From Salvelinus alpinus (lineage: Eukaryota; Chordata; Actinopteri; Salmoniformes; Salmonidae): 64,000 bases of DNA. Position 1 is the stretch's first letter. Every line of letters starts with the position of its first letter. Positions 1 to 14,700 of this stretch are shown one piece after another. The stretch is from NCBI RefSeq assembly GCF_045679555.1, contig NC_092090.1, positions 31,583,288 to 31,647,287 on the forward strand, written 5' to 3'. The notes beneath the pieces are model-generated. The model was not told the origin of the DNA and did no database searches. It saw only the letters and a list, made by a program, of their open reading frames with translations. The position numbers and the translations under genes are program-made.

Positions 1-2797
1 CCTGGGACCTGCTCTGTGGAGGGAGGATCCCACATCAACACCTATGATGGGAAAGCCTACACCTTCCATGGGGACTGCTCTTACATTCTGACCAAGGTCA
101 GTTCATGTGGTGCAGTATAGCAAAGCAATAGATGCAAGTAGAAACTCTTGATACGTTTACAGTGCAAACTAAGGTGAAAAGGTGAGGTAAAATAGCTTTT
201 CCTGAAGCCATATGTTGACATAGAAATGGGTCCAAACGAGTCACTCTCGTTACATGTTTTTGCCTTCAAACTCATGCTCGTTTTCTTTCAGCAATGCAAT
301 GGAACTGAATTCACCGTGCTGGGAGACATTGTGAAATGTGGGTTGACTGACACTCAGACCTGTATGAGGGCTGTTACCCTAGCCCTCTCCAGCAGATCCA
401 CTGTAAGACAACTCTCCAAATATGTTTCAGAGAAAATAACAGAATGACCTGTCAACCTTTTTCCAAACCAAATCACTTCTTGAAGATAATTATACTGGCT
501 TGCAAATAAATGTCCCTAAAACTTTTTGACTACACACACAATAAACTTCTTAAAATTGCCCTGATTTGGCAAATATTGCCAGGCTGTTTGCAATCTTTTA
601 AAATGCTCATGCATGGTAATGTTTGTGTCTCGAGGGGATTGTTCAATAAACATATATGAACCAATTAGATTTTTTTTGAATCCATTATCTTATCTAATTC
701 ACAGGTGATCCGAGTCCAGTCATGTGGAAGTGTTTTTGTAAATCAGATTCTTTCTCAGCTCCCACTCAATACAGGTGAGACAATCCATTGGAATGCCAAA
801 TTAAATTGTAGTGTGGATCAGTGTATGAACTCCATATCATTTATATTCACTAGATGAAGCCTTAATGATGTCCATCTATTTATTTCATGGATTGCAGCTG
901 AAGTGACCGTCTTCAAGCCCTCCTCATTCTACATTGTTATACAGACAACTCTTGGAGTTCAACTTCAGATCCAGCTTTCACCAGTTATGCAGATCTACAT
1001 AACTGCCATCTCATCCTACAAAGGAACAACCTGTGGTATGCTTCAGATTCATCCATCAGTTTCATACCTTTTTCTTCGGTATCTCTATTCATAAACATCT
1101 AATAACATCATATGGCTTCAATTATATTCCACAGGCCTTTGCGGAAACTACAATGACGTTCAGGCAGATGAGTTCAGAGTCATCAGTGGATTGGTGGAGG
1201 GCACAGCTGTAGCTTTTGCCAACACATGGAAAACCATGGCCAGCTGTCCTGATGTCAAGACTAGCTTTGAAAACCCCTGCAGTTTGAGCATCGAAAATGG
1301 TACATATTTATTAAGCCTACGGATTAATCACTATTTGAATGATTATAACAAAGTTATATAAGATAGTATATGCTTATGTTGATATTATGATTGTCTTTTT
1401 CACAGAGAAATATGCCCAGCACTGGTGTTCCATGTTATCGGATCCTAAAGGAGTGTTCTCCCCTTGCCATTCTGAAATAAGACCAGACACCTACAAAACC
1501 GTAAGTTAGTTAAGAAGGATACAATCATAAAGTAAAACCATTAAACTGTTATGTGATGAGTTTATAGTCTTGACACACTTTGACTCTTTTTCCAACAGAA
1601 CTGCATGTATGACAGCTGTAACTGTGAGAAGAGTGAGGACTGCATGTGTGCTGCCGTCTCCTCTTATGTCCACGCGTGTGCTGCCAAGGGTATCCAGCTC
1701 AGTGGCTGGAGAGACACTATCTGCAGTGAGTAGACAGCACGGCACCATGGAGACCTCTCGCAATGTGTCATTATAATGAGTGCTGAAAATTGATTAGAAT
1801 AGAATGATTTTACTGAAACAACAACAGTAGTTACTAAATACAAATAACCTGAAAACTGCACAAATACAAAGATATAAGGAAATCAATATCTTGCTAATAC
1901 TACTCATATCTAATGACTTTTCTCAGATAAATTCGCCACCTGTCCCAGTCAAACAGTTTATACCTACAACATGACCAGCTGTGGACGCAGCTGCCGCTCA
2001 CTGAGCATGACAGACCAATCTTGCCAGGTGAAGTTTGTTCTGGTGGACGGCTGTGGCTGTGCAGAGGGCACCTACATGGACGAGGCTGCCAAGTGTGTTG
2101 CCCCCACCAACTGTCCCTGCTATGACAAGGGCTCGGTGGTCCCTGCAGGAGAGACTATCAGCAGAGACGGTGCCACCTGGTAGGAACCTCCCTCATACAT
2201 ATAAAGACAGCAGGAGACAGCAGGAGCGGTAGAGATACTCTCAATGATTGGCTATGAAAGGCCAACTGACATTTATTCCTGAGGTGCTGAGTTGTTGCAC
2301 CCTCGACAACTACTGTGATTATTATTATTATTTATGAACATTTGAACATCTTGGCCATGTTCTGTTATAATCTCCACCCGGCACAGCCAGAAGAGGACTG
2401 GCCACCCCTCATAGCCTGGTTCCTCTCTAGGTTTCTTACTAGGTTTTGTCCTTTCTAGGGAGTTTTTCCTAGCCACAGTGCTTCTACACCTGTATTGCTT
2501 GCTGTTTGGGGTTATAGGCTGTGTTTCTGTACAGCACTTCGATATATCAGCTGATGTAAGAAGGGCTATATAAATACATTTGATTTGATTTGATACATAT
2601 AAAGCTAAGAGACCAAAATAAATACAAGTACAAATGAAACTTCATGGATATATTCAAAACTGTGTATTAAATCATGTCATAATGATATTTGCTGTTAATT
2701 TGATTATCTTACTATCTATAACTATTAATACTGTAACTATATTACAGTACTTGCAGACAAGGGACACTGAGTTGCACTGGGGGAGCAAGACAATTTA
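1..2797 (+). other. Mucin D2 assembly: VWD2, C8-2 and TIL-2
   Basis: Nine exons. The first five code for VWD2, entering at [17 protein letters not shown] and containing the CGLCGNYND loop across the exon 4/5 junction (about 1023-1155). This is the CxxC plus calcium-loop signature of VWD domains. Exons 6-7 (1406-1725) give the C8 module ([17 protein letters not shown]). Exon 8 (1927-2179) is a TIL module with paired cysteines ending in NCPCYDKG. Exon 9 gives the short E-type extension [10 protein letters not shown]. In this family D1-D2 help pack and covalently assemble the mucin N-termini. The first exon is cut by the window edge. Confidence 0.93.
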
Positions 2798-5700
2798 GTA
2801 AGTTTATGATCTTTGCTTTCAATTTATTAATTTAATTGATCAATTCATTTATAAAAAATATGGCTTAATATGATTTAACCCTTTACATGCATCCTTCACA
2901 AAACAGGTACATTTGAAATGAACCAAGAGGATTCAAGCAATTCATGTAAGACAATGTGATTAATTATGATGAATGTGGATATTTCTGGATATATGACAAT
3001 TATATTCTGCTTGTTTGAGAATTGAAAATAGTTTTTTTTACTTGTATTCTCATATATCCCCAGTATGCACACTGCCAATGGTTTTCTTCAACTGCTCAAA
3101 TGCACCTCCAGGAGTTTCAGGTTCAGAGTGTCAGAAGAGCTGCAAAACTCTGGACATGACCTGTGTGAGTCCCCCATTCACTCTAAATGGGATTGTCACA
3201 TATTGTCACTATTATACTGAGTTTTGTGTTGACTGAACAAAAACTTTTGAGAATCTCAATTATGTCAAATACCCACCCCCCTCCTCCCCCGGTGTACAAA
3301 AACATCGTCCATATCTCTTTAATTTGCCATGACTTATGTGTGCACTTTGTTCAATCCCTTTAGATCAGCACAGAGTGCACATCAGGGTGTATGTGCCCCA
3401 CTGGACTGGTGTCTGATGGGAACGGAGACTGCATCAAGGAGGAACTTTGTCCTTGTTCTCACAATGGAGCTACTTACCAAGCTGGAGAGACCCTTAAGGT
3501 TGACTGCAATACATGGTATGCCTGTTTTGTGTTTTACAACTCAGGGGGAGAAAACATAAAGAACACAGACTTACAAATAATGAAAAAAATGTCAGGCAAT
3601 TTTTATGACATTATGTGTGTGTTGTTCACAGTACTTGCAAGGACAGTCAATGGCAGTGTACCACACATCTTTGTGATGGAGTTTGTGCAATTTACGGAGA
3701 GGGTCACTATATCACCTTTGATGAGAAAAGGTTCAACTTTAATGGAAACTGTGAATACACTCTCATTCAGGTTTGTGTCTCTTTATTTGGTAGAATTGTA
3801 TCAGCATTGAAAGTGTGAATTTTAAACATATTAAGAATATTTTCCTTTCGCACAGGACTACTGTGGCAATACTAATGGCAGTGGCAGCTTCAGAGTTCTC
3901 ACTGAGAACGTTCCTTGTGGAACTAAAGGCACCACCTGCTCCAAGACCATCAAGCTCTTCCTGGGGGTAATGAGCAACTTGACTTCACACAATACTGTAC
4001 ATTCCATCCCTCGTGTAAAGAACAATCAACAAATCATCAATCAAACATCAAGTTGAGATCCGATTTTAGACCAAGTTATGTATGAATACATATTTCTCTA
4101 TTACAGACCAGTGAGCTCATATTGGCAGATGGGACCGCTCAAGTTGTCAGGAGTACTCCACAAGAGCAGTTTCCTAAACAGATCAGCCTTCTGGGGAATT
4201 ATCTGGTTATTGAAGTCAAAAGTGGTCTAATCCTCATGTGGGACAAGAAGACCAGTCTCTTTATCAAGCTTAGCCCACAATACCAGGTACATTAAAATAC
4301 TCTGATGAAGAAATGAATTCAGTATTCAGTCAAAACTGATATTACCAAGACTTTTGTAGAACCCTGCCAAATCAATCATTTTCATTCATGATCTCTTTTC
4401 TTCAGGGGCAAGTGTGTGGTCTGTGTGGAAACTATGATGGCAACGCAAACAATGACTTCACCACTAGAGCCCAGGCGACAGTTGTTGATCCGGTGGAATT
4501 TGGAAACAGCTGGAAAGTTTCATCAAGCTGCCCAAGTGTATCCGCTGTAGTGCACCCATGTGCCTCCAACCCGTACAGAGCGTCTTGGGCCCAGAAACAG
4601 TGCAGCATCATTAAGAGTGATGTCTTCGCAGCCTGCCAGAACCAGGTATGGATATATTCAACTTGGATACACTACTAGTAAGATATGTGGATTTGTCTTT
4701 TGTGGACTAAGAAATGTACTTCACCATGCAACTTCTGTATATCTTACAACACATTGCTGTGCTTTCAAGGTGGACCCCTCTCCTTACTACGATGCTTGTG
4801 TGAGAGACTCATGTGCTTGTGACAGTGGTGGAGACTGTGAGTGCTTCTGTACCGCTGTGGCAGCTTATGCAAAGGCCTGCAATGAAGCTGGAGCCTGCGT
4901 AGCCTGGAGAACCCCTCGAATTTGCCGTAAGTTTCTTCACAATCAACATTAAATGTGATTTTCAACTACATTACAGAACTTGTCAATTCATTACTGGACC
5001 AGGTTGACACATTATCATATTGGACAGTTGATCATGAAAAGGGATCATTATTCTAGTTCAATTAATGAACTATTTTTTGCCCATCATATTTTGTCCACCA
5101 CAAACAGCACTGTTCTGTGATTACTACAACCCCACTGGAGAATGTGAGTGGCACTACAAGGCATGTGGAGCTCAGTGTATGAAGACCTGCAGAAACCCTT
5201 CCGGAGACTGTTCTACTTTAATTCCAGCATTGGAAGGTAGGGATATGATCATCTAACACATATTTTGTCTCACGTGGATATGACTTCTGAATATCAATTG
5301 TAATTGAAACTGACCCCAACAATGGTTATAAATATACATGCTGTGTGTCTGAGCAGCCTCAGGCTACATTTACACTGACTACTGTTATCCTTAACAAGAC
5401 TTGACCTTTTGTAACCTCTTGGCTATTGTGCTTATTACAGGCTGCTATCCTAACTGTCCTGTGGCACAACCTTACTTCAATGAGGAGACAATGAAGTGTG
5501 TGGAGAGGGAACAATGTGGCTGTTATGACTATGAAGGAAACCAGTACACCAATGGACAGAATCTTCCGGCACAAAACTGTGAAACATGGTATGTTAAAAT
5601 CATTCAATTCACAGTAACTGTGCTATTTCAGAGCATATTTTGAATGTTCTAACTGTGAAAGTATTAGGTTTTCTGTATTGTGTAAATTTTAGGGAAGAGG

Positions 5701-8700
5701 GTGGTAAAGGGGTTTGTCTAAGATGGGAAGGTCATGCTAGTTTTTCCATAGTGATGCCAATTATGGCTATATGGCAATCTGAAAACTTGCCTTGCTCCCC
5801 ATACATTTCACAACTTACAGTACTTTATTACCAAGCCCTGACTAGTTATACCTCTATGATAATAATTTGAACAAAACATTTATGTCTATATCATTTGAAA
5901 CTGTGAATAATTAAAACATGTAAATCATTGTTCTTCTTTTAAAGCACCTGCACAATGACTGGAGTGAGTTGTAGTTATAATGTAAATGGTAAGGATGACA
6001 TCATCAAATAAAAGTAAAGTATTTAGCAATGACCAAAGCAACATTGATTGAATCTAATTTAAAATACTTTTTTTTATTGCAGATTGTACATGCTTGTATA
6101 ATGGTAAACAACAGCCATATGGAGCAACCCTCTACAATACAACAGATGGGATTGGTAACTGCATAGTTGCTGTTTGCGCCGTGAACGGAACCATTACCAG
6201 GAACATTTCCCCTTGTCAAGTGACCACAACTCCAGTACCAACCACAACTTCCCCTCTGACCACAACAACAACACGGGCCTCTACGACAACGCTAAAGCCC
6301 ACAACTGTCTTCCACTTCTCAACACCTGGTAAGCACAGAAACTCTTGAATGATTAAAGGGCAGCCCAATTTTTGCTAAATAGCATACTGGTAAATGGAAA
6401 TCTTGATGGAACCTAATAGCAATTTGTATGTAAGATGGTAGTAGAGGTCTTCTCGGGTCCAAAACGGTGTTCGGGTCCAGGTGGACCTGGACCCGAACAG
6501 ACCTGAGGACAATCAGACCCAAACACGAATGGACCCGACGACAACCAGACCTAGACCCGACCCATACCCTAACTGGTCCAGGTCTAGACCAGACCTGATT
6601 GGACCCGAGTGACAAAATAATTATATTTATCAGCCAAGATGCTCCTCTGGTTAATTTGTATATTTTGTATATTTTGTCTAGGCCTTCTATAAGTCAATAA
6701 ATTCACCATATTAGCGTAAAATAAATATGGTACAAGCTATGCAGAGCTGTGGTCGGGTCTATTCAGGTCCACTCAGGTCAATCAGCATTAAGACCAATGA
6801 CAATCAAACATGACTCGGCCCGGACCAGAAGGAAAAGTTCGAATTTTGGACCCGTACCAGCTCGGGCCCCTGGTGGAGTCTGGGGTATTCGGGTTCGGGT
6901 GGACCCTACTGTAGGTGGTAGTGATGAGCTTAATTCATGTTGACGATATGTTCAAATTGAATATGAATGATAAGTATTGTAAATACGAGCTATTTGGTAA
7001 ATTAAAATGTTATCATTCTAGCCAAGTTAACTAAAGATACATCTTTTTCAAAAACAGAACCAACATCTACTTCAACTTGGTCTTCCACAACAATGGAGAT
7101 GACCCCTAAAATCACCACAAGTTCATCATTAAATCCTTCAACTACATCATCAGGACCAAGTACAGTCACAATTCCAAAACCGACAACTGTAACTACAACA
7201 ACTATGGTACCCTCAACAAGTGGAGAAGTAGCTACATCGACCACGGCCGAAACGTCAACAAAGGAAGAAACCACAAATGAGACGATCACATCTACAAAGC
7301 CACCTAAAGTAGTCACCACTGGTATCGCAACAACGACATCACATGTCACCAGAACACCTTCAGTGACTATGATTGAGTCAATTACAAAAACACTTCCTCA
7401 CCTAACAGGTACATTGTGGCCTTTAACATCAACAACAAATCCCTTAACAACAACAGAATCAGTCATCACAGGTGGAATATTGACAACAGAGCCTCACTCC
7501 CAAATTACCAATCCAACTACATCCGGGATATTCACACACACCACAGCATCATCATCTACAACTGAAAATGTTGAAGCCTCTACCTCAACATCACAGCCCT
7601 CAACTTCAATCACAACTACAAATGCACCCACAACAACTGCAGAGGTAACTACATATACTACCACTGAAAGTTCAACACAGCCGCATAAAATTGTCACCGC
7701 TGGTCCAACAACCACTTCCACCACAGTAATTGTTGAAACCTCTACCTCAACATCACAGCCCACATCAACAGGTGAAGAAACAACAGGGCCAGTTGGCATT
7801 ACTTCCAATCCAATGACTTCAACCACAACAACAAAGGCACCCACCACAAATGCAGAGGAAATTACACCTACCACAGGTGGAACTACAACAGTTGAAGGAT
7901 CCACAACAGAGACCATTCCATCTACATCCACAGTGCCACCTAAAGGAGTCACCACTGGCCCAACAACCACTTCTACCACCGTAAGTGTTGAAACCTCTAC
8001 CTCAACACCACAGCCCACATCAACAGGTGAAGAAACAACAGGGCCAGTTGGCATTACTTCCAATCCCACGACTTCAACCACGACAACTGCAGAGGTAATT
8101 ACACCTACCACAGGTGGAACTACAACAGTTGAAGGATCCACAACGGAAACCATTCCATCTACATCCACAGTGCCACCTAAAGGAGTCACCACTGGCCCAA
8201 CAACCACTTCCACCACCGTAAGTGTTGAAACCTCTACCTCAACACCACAGCCCACATCAACAGGTGAAGAAACAACAGGGCCAGTTGGCATTACTTCCAT
8301 TCCCACGACTTCAACCACAACAACTGCAGAGGTAATTACACCTACCACAGGTGGAACTACAACAGTTGAAGAAACCACAACGGAGACCATTCCATCTACA
8401 TCCACAGTGCCACCTAAAGGAGTCACCACTGGCCCAACAACCACTTCCACCACCGTAAGTGTTGAAACCTCTACCTCAACACCACAGGCCACATCAACAG
8501 GTGAAGAAACAACAGGGCCAGTTGGCATTACTTCCATTCCCACGACTTCAACCACGACAACTGCAGAGGTAATTACACCTACCACAGGTGGAACTACAAC
8601 AGTTGAAGGATCCACAACGGAGACCATTCCATCTACATCCACAGTGCCACCTAAAGGAGTCACCACTGGCCCAACAACCACTTCCACCACCGTAAGTGTT

Positions 8701-11700
8701 GAAACCTCTACCTCAACACCACAGCCCACATCAACAGGTGAAGAAACAACAGGGCCAGTTGGCATTACTTCCATTCCCACGACTTCAACCACAACAACTG
8801 CAGAGGTAATTACACCTACCACAGGTGGAACTACAACAGTTGAAGGATCCACAACAGAGACCATTCCATCTACATCCACAGTGCCCCCTAAAGGAGTCAC
8901 CACTGGCCCAACAACCACTTCCACCACCGTAAGTGTTGAAACCTCTACCTCAACACCACAGCCCACATCAACAGGTGAAGAAACAACAGGGCCAGTTGGC
9001 ATTACTTCCATTCCCACGACTTCAACCACAACAACAGCAGAGGTAATTACACCTACCACAGGTTTAACTACAACAGTTGAAGAAACCACAACGGAGACCA
9101 TTCCATCTACATCCACAGTGCCACCTAAAGAAGTCACCACTGGCCCAACAACCACTTCCACCAGCGTAAGTGTTGAAACCTCTACCTCAACACCACAGCC
9201 CACATCAACAGGTGAAGAAACAACAGGGCCAGTTGGCATTACTTCCAATCCCACGACTTCAACCACAACAACAGCAGAGGTAATTACACCTACCACAGGT
9301 GGAACTACAACAGTTGAAGAAACCACAACGGAGACCATTCCATCTACATCCACAGTGCCACCTAAAGAAGTCACCACTGGCCCAACAACCACTTCCACCA
9401 CCGTAAGTGTTGAAACCTCTACCACAACACCACAGCCCACATCAACAGGTGAAGAAACAACAGGGCCAGTTGGCATTACTTCCATTCCCACGACTTCAAC
9501 CACAACAACAGCAGAGGTAATTACACCTACCACAGGTTTAACTACAACAGTTGAAGAAACCACAACGGAGACCATTCCATCTACATCCACAGTGCCACCT
9601 AAAGAAGTCACCACTGGCCCAACAACCACTTCCACCACCGTAAGTGTTGAAACCTCTAGCTCAACACCACAGCCCACATCAACAGGTGAAGAAACAACAG
9701 GGCCAGTTGGCATTACTTCCAATCCCACGACTTCAACCACAACAACTGCAGAGGTAATTACACCTACCACAGGTGGAACTACAACAGTTGAAGAAACCAC
9801 AACGGAGACCATTCCATCTACATCCACAGTGCCACCTAAAGGAGTCACCAATGGCCCAACAACCACTTCCACCACCGTAAGTGTTGAAGCCTCTACCTCA
9901 ACACCACAGCCCACATCAACAGGTGAAGAAACAACAGGGCCAGTTGGCATTACTTCCATTCCCACGACTTCAACCACAACAACTGCAGAGGTAATTACAC
10001 CTACCACAGGTTTAACTACAACAGTTGAAGAAACCACAACGGAGACCATTCCATCTACATCCACAGTGCCACCTAAAGAAGTCACCACTGGCCCAACAAC
10101 CACTTCCACCACCGTAAGTGTTGAAACCTCTAGCTCAACTCCACAGCCCACATCAACAGGTGAAGAAACAACAGGGCCAGTTGGCATTACTTCCAATCCC
10201 ACGACTTCAACCACAACAACTGCAGAGGTAATTACACCTACCACAGGTGGAACTACAACAGTTGAAGAAACCACAACGGAGACCATTCCATCTACATCCA
10301 CAGTGCCACCTAAAGGAGTCACCAATGGCCCAACAACCACTTCCACCACCGTAAGTGTTGAAACCTCTACCTCAACACCACAGCCCACATCAACAGTTGA
10401 AGAAACAACAGGGCCAGTTGGCATTACTTCCATTCCCACGACTTCAACCACAACAACTGCAGAGGTAATTACACCTACCACAGGTGGAACTACAACAGTT
10501 GAAGAAACCACAACGGAGATCATTCCATCTACATCCACAGTGCCACCTAAAGAAGTCACCACTGGCCCAACAACCACTTCCACCACCGTAAGTGTTGAAA
10601 CCTCTACCTCAACACCACAGCCCACATCAACAGGTGAAGAAACAACAGGGCCAGTTGGCATTACATCCAATCCCACAACTTCAACCACAACAACTGCAGA
10701 GGTAATTACACCTACCACAGGTGGAACAACAACAGTTGAAGGATCCACAACAGAGACCATTCCATCTACATCCACAGTGCCCCCTAAAGGAGTCACCACT
10801 GGCCCAACAACCAGTTCCACCACCGTAAGTGTTGAAACTTCTAGCTCAACACCACAGCCCACATCAACAGGTGAAGAAACAACAGGGCCAGTTGGCATTA
10901 CTTCCAATCCCACGACTTCAACCACAACAACTGCAGAGGTAATTACACCTACCACAGGTGGAACTACAACAGTTGAAGAAACCACAACGGAGACCATTCC
11001 ATCTACATCCACAGTGCCACCTAAAGAAGTCACCACTGGCCCAACAACCACTTCCACCACCGTAAGTGTTGAAACCTCTACCTCAACACCACAGCCCACA
11101 TCAACAGGTGAAGAAACAACAGGGCCAGTTGGCATGACTTCCAATCCAACGACTTCAACCACAACAACTGCAGAGGTAATTACACCTACCACAGGTGGAA
11201 CAACAACAGTTGAAGGATCCACAACAGAGACCATTCCATCTACATCCACAGTGCCCCCTAAAGGAGTCACCACTGGCCCAACAACCACTTCCACCACCGT
11301 AAGTGTTGAAACCTCTACCTCAACACCACAGCCCACATCAACAGGTGAAGAAACAACAGGGCCAGTTGGCATTACTTCCAATCCCACGACTTCAACCACA
11401 ACAACTGCAGAGGTAATTACACCTACCACAGGTGGAACTACAACAGTTGAAGAAACCACAACGGAGACCATTCCATCTACATCCATAGTGCCCCCTAAAG
11501 GAGTCACCACTGGCCCAACAACCAGTTCCACCACCGTAAGTGTTGAAACCTCTACCTCAACACCACAGCCCACATCAACAGGTGAAGAAACAACAGGGCC
11601 AGTTGGCATTACTTCCAATCCCACGACTTCAACCACAACAACTGCAGAGGTAATTACACCTACCACAGGTGGAACTACAACAGTTGAAGAAACCACAACG

Positions 11701-14700
11701 GAGACCATTCCATCTACATCCACAGTGCCACCTAAAGAAGTCACCACTGGCCCAACAACCACTTCCACCACCGTAAGTGTTGAAACCTCTAGCTCAACTC
11801 CACAGCCCACATCAACAGGTGAAGAAACAACAGGGCCAGTTGGCATTACTTCCAATCCCACGACTTCAACCACAACAACTGCAGAGGTAATTACACCTAC
11901 CACAGGTGGAACTACAACAGTTGAAGAAACCACAACGGAGACCATTCCATCTACATCCACAGTGCCACCTAAAGGAGTCACCAATGGCCCAACAACCACT
12001 TCCACCACCGTAAGTGTTGAAACCTCTACCTCAACACCACAGCCCACATCAACAGGTGAAGAAACAACAGGGCCAGTTGGCATTACTTCCAATCCCACGA
12101 CTTCAACCACAACAACTGCAGAGGTAATTACACCTACCACAGGTGGAACTACAACAGTTGAAGAAACCACAACGGAGACCATTCCATCTACATCCACAGT
12201 GCCACCTAAAGAAGTCACCACTGGCCCAACAACCACTTCCACCACCGTAAGTGTTGAAACCTCTACCTCAACACCACAGCCCACATCAACAGGTGAAGAA
12301 ACAACAGGGCCAGTTGGCATTACTTCCAATCCAACGACTTCAACCACAACAACTGCAGAGGTAATTACACCTACCACAGGTGGAACAACAACAGTTGAAG
12401 GATCCACAACAGAGACCATTCCATCTACATCCACAGTGCCCCCTAAAGGAGTCACCACTGGCCCAACAACCAGTTCCACCACCGTAAGTGTTGAAACTTC
12501 TAGCTCAACACCACAGCCCACATCAACAGGTGAAGAAACAACAGGGCCAGTTGGCATTACTTCCAATCCCACGACTTCAACCACAACAACTGCAGAGGTA
12601 ATTACACCTACCACAGGTGGAACTACAACAGTTGAAGAAACCACAACGGAGACCATTCCATCTACATCCACAGTGCCACCTAAAGAAGTCACCACTGGCC
12701 CAACAACCACTTCCACCACCGTAAGTGTTGAAACCTCTACCTCAACACCACAGCCCACATCAACAGGTGAAGAAACAACAGGGCCAGTTGGCATGACTTC
12801 CAATCCAACGACTTCAACCACAACAACTGCAGAGGTAATTACACCTACCACAGGTGGAACAACAACAGTTGAAGGATCCACAACAGAGACCATTCCATCT
12901 ACATCCACAGTGCCCCCTAAAGGAGTCACCACTGGCCCAACAACCACTTCCACCACCGTAAGTGTTGAAACCTCTACCTCAACACCACAGCCCACATCAA
13001 CAGGTGAAGAAACAACAGGGCCAGTTGGCATTACTTCCAATCCCACGACTTCAACCACAACAACTGCAGAGGTAATTACACCTACCACAGGTGGAACTAC
13101 AACAGTTGAAGAAACCACAACGGAGACCATTCCATCTACATCCATAGTGCCCCCTAAAGGAGTCACCACTGGCCCAACAACCAGTTCCACCACCGTAAGT
13201 GTTGAAACCTCTACCTCAACACCACAGCCCACATCAACAGGTGAAGAAACAACAGGGCCAGTTGGCATTACTTCCAATCCCACGACTTCAACCACAACAA
13301 CTGCAGAGGTAATTACACCTACCACAGGTGGAACTACAACAGTTGAAGAAACCACAACGGAGACCATTCCATCTACATCCACAGTGCCACCTAAAGAAGT
13401 CACCACTGGCCCAACAACCACTTCCACCACCGTAAGTGTTGAAACCTCTAGCTCAACTCCACAGCCCACATCAACAGGTGAAGAAACAACAGGGCCAGTT
13501 GGCATTACTTCCAATCCCACGACTTCAACCACAACAACTGCAGAGGTAATTACACCTACCACAGGTGGAACTACAACAGTTGAAGAAACCACAACGGAGA
13601 CCATTCCATCTACATCCACAGTGCCACCTAAAGGAGTCACCAATGGCCCAACAACCACTTCCACCACCGTAAGTGTTGAAACCTCTACCTCAACACCACA
13701 GCCCACATCAACAGGTGAAGAAACAACAGGGCCAGTTGGCATTACTTCCAATCCCACGACTTCAACCACAACAACTGCAGAGGTAATTACACCTACCACA
13801 GGTGGAACTACAACAGTTGAAGAAACCACAACGGAGACCATTCCATCTACATCCACAGTGCCACCTAAAGAAGTCACCACTGGCCCAACAACCACTTCCA
13901 CCACCGTAAGTGTTGAAACCTCTACCTCAACACCACAGCCCACATCAACAGGTGGAGAAACAACAGGGCCAGTTGGCATTACTTCCAATCCAACGACTTC
14001 AACCACAACAACTGCAGAGGTAATTACACCTACCACAGGTGGAACAACAACAGTTGAAGGATCCACAACAGAGACCATTCCATCTACATCCACAGTGCCC
14101 CCTAAAGGAGTCACCACTGGCCCAACAACCAGTTCCACCACCGTAAGTGTTGAAACCTCTACCTCAACACCACAGCCCACATCAACAGGTGAAGAAACAA
14201 CAGGGCCAGTTGGCATTACTTCCAATCCCACGACTTCAACCACAACAACTGCAGAGGTAATTACACCTACCACAGGTGGAACTACAACAGTTGAAGAAAC
14301 CACAACGGAGACCATTCCATCTACATCCACAGTGCCCCCTAAAGGAGTCACCACTGGCCCAACAACCACTTCCACCACCGTAAGTGTTGAAACCTCTACC
14401 TCAACACCACAGCCCACATCAACAGGTGAAGAAACAACAGGGCCAGTTGGCATTACTTCCATTCCCACGACTTCAACCACAACAACAGCAGAGGTAATTA
14501 CACCTACCACAGGTTTAACTACAACAGTTGAAGAAACCACAACGGAGACCATTCCATCTACATCCACAGTGCCCCCTAAAGGAGTCACCACTGGCCCAAC
14601 AACCACTTCCACCACCGTAAGTGTTGAAACCTCTACCTCAACACCACAGCCCACATCAACAGGTGAAGAAACAACAGGGCCAGTTGGCATTACTTCCAAT

